Assembly (NCBI RefSeq): GCF_030695125.1
Contig: NZ_JAUYTP010000012.1
Span: 1-64,000, forward strand
Direction of reading: 5' to 3'
From: Allobosea sp.
Lineage (GTDB): Bacteria > Pseudomonadota > Alphaproteobacteria > Rhizobiales > Beijerinckiaceae
Length of the DNA: 64,000 nucleotides
The translations under genes and the position numbers were made by a program. Every line of letters starts with the position of its first letter. Within the stretch, counting starts at the first letter, position 1. Below the pieces are notes generated by a model that was not told the origin of the DNA, ran no database searches, and saw only the letters and a program-made list of their open reading frames with translations. Positions 58,293 through 64,000 of this stretch are shown one piece after another.

Positions 58293-59546
58293 TTGAGCAG
58301 CACGACCCATCATGACGATGGCGACATCGTCTATCCGTCCGCCGTCCCCTTCGTTCTCGCACATCTGGCCTGTCTTGGCGCCTTCTGGAGCGGCGTGACC
58401 GCGACCTCGATCTGGCTCGCCATCGGGCTGTACTGGCTGCGCATGTTCGCGGTGACCGGCGGCTACCACCGCTATTTCTCGCATCGGACCTACAAGACGA
58501 GCCGGTTCTTCCAGTTCGTGCTCGCGGTTCTGGCGCAGTCGACGGCGCAGAAGAGCGTGTTCTGGTGGGCCTCCAAGCACCGGCATCACCACCGCTATGC
58601 CGACACCGAGCATGACGTGCATTCGCCGGTGCAGACCTCGTTTGCCTATTCGCATGTCGGCTGGATCTTCAGCCGCGACCATCACACGTTCGATGATTCG
58701 ACGATTGCCGACCTGACGAAGTTTCCGGAGCTGCGCTGGCTGCACCGCTTCGAGATCGCGCCCGCGATCCTGCTCGCCGGGATCTGCTATGCCATCGATG
58801 GCTGGGCCGGTCTGTTCGTCGGTTTCTTCTGGTCGACGGTGGCGGTCTACCACGGCACCTTCTGCATCAACTCGCTGGCCCATGTGCATGGCGACAAGGA
58901 CTATGTCACCGGCGACGAGAGCCGCAACAACTGGTGGCTGGCGATCATCACCATGGGCGAAGGCTGGCACAACAATCACCACGCCTATCAGTACAGCGTC
59001 CGTCAGGGCTTCCGCTGGTGGCAGATCGATCCGACCTATTACATCATCCTGGGCCTGTCGAAGCTGCGCCTGGTCTGGGATCTGAAGCAGCCGCCGCAGG
59101 CGGTGATCGAGCGCTCGCAGGCGCTGCCGCCGCGCGTGATCGAGCGCTCGGCCGAGCGGCTGGCGGCCTCCGTGCCGCTCGATCGCGTCGTCAGCGCCTT
59201 CCGCGAGGCCTATGCCGCGACGCCGTCGCTGCCGGAGTTGCACTGGCCGAGCCTGACCCTGGCCGAACTCAGGGTCGCGATGGGGGCGCTGCAGGAGCGT
59301 GCCGGTGATCGCCTGGCCGAGTTCCAGCAGCAGGCCCATGACGCCTGGCTGCAGTGGGACGCGTCGAGCTGGCAAATGCCGGTGCTGCCGAGCCGCGAGC
59401 AGCTCAGCGCCAAGGCCTCGGCGATGTTCGTCAGGACGCCTTCGCTCGATGCGATCGCGGCCCGGGCGCATGAGCTCCTGGTCGAGGCGATGCATGCCCG
59501 CCTGGTTGCGCTGCCGGCCGACGCCTCGCCGCGCCGCGGCGGCTGA
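58293..59546 (+). CDS. Acyl-CoA / fatty acid desaturase, membrane di-iron type
   Basis: A 417-aa desaturase if started from the TTG at 58293 (GAGG five bases upstream, giving MSSTTHHDDGDIVYPSAVPF); the frame is open to 58134 and the true start is uncertain. Histidine boxes are HRYFSH (near GGYHRYFSHRTYKTSR), HRHHHRYADTEHD, and HNNHH (in GEGWHNNHHAYQYS). At least four membrane segments are visible. It inserts a double bond into acyl chains in the membrane. The C-terminal 120 residues are a helical extension that I cannot assign. Confidence 0.88.
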   Translation: MSSTTHHDDGDIVYPSAVPFVLAHLACLGAFWSGVTATSIWLAIGLYWLRMFAVTGGYHRYFSHRTYKTSRFFQFVLAVLAQSTAQKSVFWWASKHRHHHRYADTEHDVHSPVQTSFAYSHVGWIFSRDHHTFDDSTIADLTKFPELRWLHRFEIAPAILLAGICYAIDGWAGLFVGFFWSTVAVYHGTFCINSLAHVHGDKDYVTGDESRNNWWLAIITMGEGWHNNHHAYQYSVRQGFRWWQIDPTYYIILGLSKLRLVWDLKQPPQAVIERSQALPPRVIERSAERLAASVPLDRVVSAFREAYAATPSLPELHWPSLTLAELRVAMGALQERAGDRLAEFQQQAHDAWLQWDASSWQMPVLPSREQLSAKASAMFVRTPSLDAIAARAHELLVEAMHARLVALPADASPRRGG

Positions 59547-59555
59547 GCCCGCGGT

Positions 59556-60248
59556 TCAATCCTCCGGGTCGAGGCGCGCCAGCGCCTCGTTGGCGAGGGC
59601 CCGCGTGACGCGACGCCCGCGCTCCAGCGAGAGCTTGTCGATCACGTCGACGAGCTCCCGGGCCGCCGCGCAGGACCGCTCCATGCGCAGCGCCAGCATC
59701 TCGATGAGTCCGGTGTCCACCACGAGCTGGCGGTCGATGAAGAGCTTGACCAGCAGCGCGCGCAGCAATGCGTCGTCGGGCGGCTCGATCGTGGCATGGG
59801 GCGCCAGCCGCAGGCGCGACAGCAGGTCGGGGACGCGCAGCCCCCAGGCATCGGGCGCCGTGCGCGCCGTCAGGAGGAGATGGCCGCCGCGCGCCTTGAT
59901 CGCGTTCATCAGGTGAAACAGCGCCGCCTCGTCGCGCAGCCCCCTGTCGCAATCCTCCACCACCAGCGCCCCGCCCGAGACCAGATGGGCCACGTTGGCA
60001 TCGACGACGTCGGCCGCCGGCACGATCCACGCATGGGCGCGCTTGGCCCAGATCGCCGCGAGATGTGTCTTCCCGGCGCCCTCGGGGCCGACCAGCCGCA
60101 GCCATGAGTCGGGCCAGTCCGGCCAGGCCTCGACGAGGCCATAGGCGGCTTCGTTGGACGGGCCGATCAGGAAATCCTCGATCCCGTGGCGGCTGTCGAT
60201 CGGCAGATCGAAAGCAAGCTGGCGCGGACGGCCTGGCAGATCAGCCAT
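59556..60248 (-). CDS. hdaA: DnaA-related regulatory protein HdaA
   Basis: A 230-aa AAA+ protein related to DnaA domain III. MADLPGRPRQLAFDLPIDSR begins with the clamp-binding QLAFDLP motif. Walker A is VGPEGAGKTHLAAIWAKRAH, Walker B GALVVEDCDRGL, and sensor II near RELVDVIDKLSLERGRRVTR. HdaA binds the sliding clamp and promotes hydrolysis of ATP on DnaA, limiting replication re-initiation. Its ATG overlaps the PerM-like gene stop by eight bases, a common alphaproteobacterial arrangement. Confidence 0.93.
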   Translation of the reverse strand: MADLPGRPRQLAFDLPIDSRHGIEDFLIGPSNEAAYGLVEAWPDWPDSWLRLVGPEGAGKTHLAAIWAKRAHAWIVPAADVVDANVAHLVSGGALVVEDCDRGLRDEAALFHLMNAIKARGGHLLLTARTAPDAWGLRVPDLLSRLRLAPHATIEPPDDALLRALLVKLFIDRQLVVDTGLIEMLALRMERSCAAARELVDVIDKLSLERGRRVTRALANEALARLDPED

Positions 60249-61350
60249 CGGTGCCGAGGCGTGCCTGGACCTCGGCGGCACGGGTCGCGTCGCCGCCATG
60301 GTAGATATTGCTGGCGAGGTATCGCCGCAATGCGAAGCGGCAGAGCACGCCGATGATCGCCGCCAGCGGCACCGCCAGCAGCAATCCGACGAAGCCGAAC
60401 AGCGAGCCGAAGGCCAACAGCGCAAACATCAGCCAGACCGGATGCACGCCGATCGAATCGCCGACGAATTTGGGCTGGAAGATATTGCCCTCCAGAAACT
60501 GCCCGACCGCGAAGACCGCCAGCGTCGCCAGCGGCCAGGTCCAATCCGGCCAGAACTGGACGATGGCGACGCCAACCGAGAGCACCAGCCCGGTCAATGA
60601 GCCGACATAGGGGATGAAGGACAGAAACCCGGAGATGATGCCGATCAGGGCACCGAAATTGACGCCGAGCAGGCTCAGGCCCACGGCGTAGAAGAGGCCG
60701 AGCAGCAGGCAGACCAGCGCCTGCCCCCGCAGGAACCCGGCGATCGAGACATCCATCTCGCGCAGCAGCCCGCGGATGGTTTCGCGATGATCCAGCGGCA
60801 GCCAGCCATCGACGGTCGCCATCATCCGGTCCCAGTCGACCAGCAGGTAAAACGCGATGACCGGCGTCAGCACCAGCAGCGAGAACACGCCAACGATGGC
60901 GGTGCCGCCGGTCCAGAGCGATTGCAGCACGCTGCCGACCCATTTCGTCGCTTCGCCGACGAGGTTGCCCAGCGAGTTCTGCGCTTCTTCCGTCAGTTTG
61001 GTGCCGCCGAAGCGTTCGAGCCATGGCCCACCCTGTTCCAGCACCAGCGCCTGCAGCTTGGCGGCGTCGGCCGGAAGGCGGGCGACCAGGCCTGCGAGTT
61101 GCTGCCCCAGCAAGGGCGCCAGCAGAACGAGCGCCAGCACGAACATCAGCAGGAAGACGACGAGGATGACGATGGTCGCGGCGAGCCGGCTCATCCCGAT
61201 CCGCTCCAGGCGATCGGCCAGCGGATCGAGCAGATAGGCCAGCGCCAGCGCTGCGATGAAGGGCAACAGCACGTCGCGGAACACCACAAGGAACAGCACG
61301 AAGGCGCCGAGCGAGAGCAGCCAGAAGCCGATTTGGCGTTGCAGGGTCAT
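60241..61350 (-). CDS. AI-2E family (PerM-like) transporter
   Basis: A 369-aa membrane protein of the AI-2E family. ATG 61350 gives MTLQRQIGFWLLSLGAFVLF, the first of about seven or eight hydrophobic segments. The family motifs are DVLLPFIAALALAYLLDPLA near residue 28 onward, the long amphipathic middle with LPADAAKLQALVLEQGGPWL, and TPVIAFYLLVDWDRMMATVD followed by RGQALVCLLLGLFYAVGLSL. Substrate is uncertain; the name comes from the family. It lies upstream of and coupled to hdaA. Confidence 0.9.
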   Translation of the reverse strand: MTLQRQIGFWLLSLGAFVLFLVVFRDVLLPFIAALALAYLLDPLADRLERIGMSRLAATIVILVVFLLMFVLALVLLAPLLGQQLAGLVARLPADAAKLQALVLEQGGPWLERFGGTKLTEEAQNSLGNLVGEATKWVGSVLQSLWTGGTAIVGVFSLLVLTPVIAFYLLVDWDRMMATVDGWLPLDHRETIRGLLREMDVSIAGFLRGQALVCLLLGLFYAVGLSLLGVNFGALIGIISGFLSFIPYVGSLTGLVLSVGVAIVQFWPDWTWPLATLAVFAVGQFLEGNIFQPKFVGDSIGVHPVWLMFALLAFGSLFGFVGLLLAVPLAAIIGVLCRFALRRYLASNIYHGGDATRAAEVQARLGTDG

Positions 61351-61467
61351 TCGAGGGCCTTTCGCGGAGCCGGCGGCGCGGTCCTGAAATGGATGCCGAT
61401 GGTGAAGGTTCCAAGACCACCCGCCGCAACCCGCCGACAATACGGGCGAATGACGTCGAAAACGGCC

Positions 61468-61998
61468 TCAGCCCGCCATGTGGCGCAGCCAGAAGGTCAG
61501 ATAGGCCGTCATCGAAGCCACCGTCAACAGCGCCACGACGAGCTGGCCGACCTGGACGACCGCGCCCGTATCGACCCCGAAGGCACGCGCACCCAGCAGC
61601 AGCGCGGCAAAGCTGATCTGGGCGCCGGTGTTGAGTTTACTCACGGAAAAAGGCGCCATCGCCAGCGGCTTGCTCATCAGCCAGGACAGGATCACGGCCG
61701 CGACGATCATGACATCGCGGGCCACGACCAGCACGACGAGCCAGGACGGCACCGCGCCGACGACCGCCAGCGCGATATAGATCGAGACGATCAGCGCCTT
61801 GTCGGCGATCGGGTCGAGATAGGCCCCGAGCTCGCTGGCCATGCCGAAGCGTCGGGCCAGCAGCCCGTCGAGCGCGTCGGACAACCCCGCCACGACGAAG
61901 ACGATGAAGGCGGCCTGCCAGCGCCCCTCGAGGATCAGCAGGATCACGACCGGGACCAGGAACAGCCGGCCGATGGTGATCAGGTTGGGCAATGTCAT
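61468..61998 (-). CDS. pgsA: CDP-alcohol phosphatidyltransferase, PgsA-like
   Basis: A 176-aa integral membrane enzyme. The CDP-alcohol motif DG-x2-AR-x8-G-x3-D-x3-D is complete at DALDGLLARRFGMASELGAY followed by LDPIADK. Hydrophobic segments start at MTLPNLITIGRLFLVPVVIL. It most likely makes phosphatidylglycerophosphate from CDP-diacylglycerol and glycerol-3-phosphate, but close relatives make cardiolipin. Size fits PgsA. Confidence 0.85.
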   Translation of the reverse strand: MTLPNLITIGRLFLVPVVILLILEGRWQAAFIVFVVAGLSDALDGLLARRFGMASELGAYLDPIADKALIVSIYIALAVVGAVPSWLVVLVVARDVMIVAAVILSWLMSKPLAMAPFSVSKLNTGAQISFAALLLGARAFGVDTGAVVQVGQLVVALLTVASMTAYLTFWLRHMAG

Positions 61999-62142
61999 GC
62001 GCGACGGTTTCGCTGTTGGCCGTGCGCCAGGCTAGCCGATCGGCGCGCAAGCGGAAACCGCGCCGCCTGGCTGCAGCCGCGCCGTTCTCCGGCGAGGCGA
62101 CACGTCGCTGCGCGCAAGGGCGCGCGCAGCGCGGGGCGGGCC

Positions 62143-63271
62143 TCAGTCGATGTCCTCGACCTCGACCTCCGTGCCGTAGACCCGCTGCGCCAGCGAGGCT
62201 TCCATGAACGGATCGAGCGCGCCGTCCAGGACCTCGGAGGGCGCCGTCGAGCTGACGCCGGTGCGTAGATCCTTCACGAGCTGGTAGGGCTGCAGCACGT
62301 AGGAGCGGATCTGGTGGCCCCAGCCGATATCGGTCTTCGAGGCCTGCTCGGCATTGGCCTTGTCTTCGCGCTTCTTCAGCTCGACCTCGTAGAGCCGGGC
62401 GCGCAGCATGTCCCAGGCCTTGGCCTTGTTCTTGTGCTGCGAACGCTCCTGCTGGCACGAGACCGCGATCCCCGAGGGATTGTGGGTGATGCGCACCGCC
62501 GAATCGGTCGTGTTGATGTGCTGACCGCCCGCGCCCTGCGCGCGATAGGTGTCGATGCGGCAATCGGATTCGTTGATCTCGATGACGATGCGGTCGTCGA
62601 CCACGGGATAGACCCAGACGGAGGCAAATGAGGTCTGCCGCCGCGCATTGGAATCGAAGGGCGAGATGCGCACCAGACGATGGACGCCGCTCTCGGTCTT
62701 GAGCCAGCCATAGGCGTTGTGGCCCTTGAACTGCAGCGTCGCCGACTTGATGCCGGCGGTGTCGCCATCCTGGTATTCCAGCGTCTCGACCTTGAACTTC
62801 CGCCGTTCGCCCCAGCGCCGGTACATGCGCAGCAGCATTTCGGCCCAGTCCTGGCTTTCCGTACCGCCGGCGCCCGGATGGATCTCGACATAGGTGTCGA
62901 GCATGTCGGCCTCGCCCGAGAGCAGCGTCTCGACCTGCCGGCGTGCAGCCTCGACTTCGACGGCCTTGATGCCGGCCTCGCCCTCGGCGATCGAGGCGGC
63001 GTCATCCTCCATCTCGCCGAGTTCGATGAAGGTCAGCGCGTCGTCGAGGTCGGCTTCGAGCTTGAGGATGCCGTTGATCTGGTCTTCGAGCGAGGTCCGC
63101 TCGCGCATCAGCTTCTGCGCCGCGTCGGCGTCGTTCCAGAAATCGGGGCCTTCGGAGAGGGCGTTCAGTTCCGCCAGGCGGCGTTGCGCGACATCCCAGT
63201 CAAAGATGCCTCCTCAGCAGTCCAATGGACTGCTTGGCGTTGTCGAGTTGGGTCTGGATGTCTGGACGCAT
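62143..63271 (-). CDS. prfB: Peptide chain release factor 2, with programmed +1 frameshift
   Basis: RF2 reads UAA/UGA stop codons. Here ATG 63271 begins MRPDIQTQLDNAKQSIGLLR, and the frame stops at codon 24 with CTT TGA C. A +1 slip joins it to the second frame (from 63201), which starts DWDVAQRRLAELNALSEGPD. Total length is about 375 aa, the family norm. Further signs are the SPF tripeptide (in RISPFDSNARRQTSFASVWV) and GGQ (in AQGAGGQHINTTDSAVRI). It lies between pgsA and the PBP1A gene, all on the same strand. Confidence 0.96.
63199..63214 (-). promoter_or_regulatory. prfB programmed +1 frameshift signal
   Basis: Read on the minus strand: an internal Shine-Dalgarno AGGAGG (63214-63209) three bases before CTT TGA C (63205-63199). 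This is the autoregulatory element of RF2: low RF2 slows reading of UGA and favours the +1 slip. Confidence 0.93.
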
Positions 63272-63355
63272 GCGGATCAGGGCCTTGGATGAAAAACGTG
63301 AGGCTGGGATAGGGCCGAACATCGCGGCTGTAAACGGCCACGGCAGGCTCACCCG

Positions 63356-64000
63356 TCAGTACAGCCCGCCGGTGCCGGAGCCCACGGCACGCCCGCCGCC
63401 GGGCGCGACGCTGAACGGGGTGATGCCGTCGCCCGCCGTGCCGATGACGGAATAGCTGTCGGGGGGCGCCGTGCCGGGCTTGAAGGCCTCGAGGATGCCG
63501 CCCTCCCCGCCCGAGCGCATGCCCGTCTTGGGATCGACGCGAATCAGCTTGATGCCGGCAGGCACGCGGAACGGCGTCGCCGGCTTGTCCTTCAGCGCCG
63601 CCATCATGAAATCGCGGAAGATCGGCGCGGCGTACTGGCCGGCGGTGGCCGAGGTGCCGAGCGATTTCGGCTTGTCGAAGCCCATATAGACGCCGACCGC
63701 GAGGTCGGGCGAGAAGCCGACGAACCAGACGTCCTTGGCGTCGTTGGTCGTGCCCGTCTTGCCGGCGAGCGGCTTGCCGACGGATTTGACCACGGTCGCG
63801 GTGCCGGCGTTGACGACGCTCTCCATGATCGAGACCATCTGATAGGCGGTCAGCGGGTCGAGCACCTGGTCGCGGTTGTCGATCAGGCGCGGCTCGCGCT
63901 GGTCGGCCCATTTCTCGGCATTGCAGCCTTCGCAGATGCGCTGGTCGTGCCGGAAGATGGTCGCGCCCCAGCGGTCCTGGATGCGGTCGATCAGGGTCGG
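63356..64000 (-). CDS. Penicillin-binding protein 1A, class A (C-terminal part)
   Basis: The N-terminal portion lies beyond the window end, so this is a partial gene ending at 63356 with GGLY. The visible 214 residues include the transpeptidase third motif LAGKTGTTNDAKDVWFVGFS, and SPDLAVGVYMGFDKPKS after it, matching PBP1A of proteobacteria. Upstream QRICEGCNAEKWADQ is a Cys pair found in related proteins. It synthesises and cross-links peptidoglycan at the inner membrane. It is followed by prfB on the same strand after an 84-bp gap. Confidence 0.92.
   Translation of the reverse strand, partial: PTLIDRIQDRWGATIFRHDQRICEGCNAEKWADQREPRLIDNRDQVLDPLTAYQMVSIMESVVNAGTATVVKSVGKPLAGKTGTTNDAKDVWFVGFSPDLAVGVYMGFDKPKSLGTSATAGQYAAPIFRDFMMAALKDKPATPFRVPAGIKLIRVDPKTGMRSGGEGGILEAFKPGTAPPDSYSVIGTAGDGITPFSVAPGGGRAVGSGTGGLY

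Overview
The window is GC-rich DNA from an alphaproteobacterium, most likely of the order Hyphomicrobiales (Rhizobiales) and perhaps Bosea-like. This is inferred from the gcrA/hdaA-type genes, a Rhizobiales-style 47-bp intergenic palindrome at 3537-3583, and host proteins such as HdaA and an NDUFS4-like subunit. No 16S gene is present to confirm it. About two thirds of the window (1 to about 43650) is one prophage whose left end lies outside the window. The rest (43.6-64 kb) is host chromosome.

Prophage late region (1-23.6 kb, minus strand). Read in the direction of transcription (high to low coordinates) it gives: a 278-aa orphan, a gpZ-like protein, small and large terminase, gpW, portal, S49 protease, scaffold, decoration protein, major capsid, head-tail connectors, then sheath, tube, tail chaperone with a -1 frameshift site, tape measure, DNA-circulation protein (split in two), baseplate hub, gp45, gp46, gp47, gp48-like, tail fibre. 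It ends with a transglutaminase-like exported moron and further genes that leave the window. The head is lambda-type and the tail is Mu-type and contractile. No lysis genes are in the window.

Prophage early-left operon (31.4-24 kb, minus). Tightly overlapping genes encode a CII-like regulator, a GcrA homologue, an HTH protein, a zinc-finger/Toprim primase, an acyl carrier protein, a D12-class DNA adenine methylase and a P4/D5-type helicase. A repeat cluster with two inverted four-GGG-tract copies of a 27-bp element follows (23645-23982).

Switch region (31.5-33.5 kb). A small Cro-position gene faces an S24/LexA-like repressor. Both appear to be leaderless. The repressor is followed by an exported six-cysteine protein. 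Matching operators are also present in a second promoter at 33.4 kb.

Prophage right operon (33.5-43.6 kb, plus). It encodes several unknown small proteins, an HD hydrolase, a TSCPD-domain protein, two ParB-like proteins, a membrane-anchored SNase, a Gp37/Gp68 three-Cys protein, a DUF4326 protein, an excisionase-like protein and a divergent tyrosine integrase that ends beside tRNA-Arg(UCU), the presumed attachment site.

Host segment (43.6-64 kb). It holds tRNA-Arg, an NDUFS4-like subunit, tRNA-Pro, a DUF192 protein, a large exported protein, a surface-polysaccharide group (hexapeptide acetyltransferase, methyltransferase, acyltransferase-3, GT2), two small lipoproteins, aspS, rnd, ppx, ppk, a fatty-acid desaturase, hdaA, an AI-2E/PerM transporter, a CDP-alcohol phosphatidyltransferase (pgsA-like), prfB with its +1 frameshift, and the C-terminal part of a class A penicillin-binding protein.
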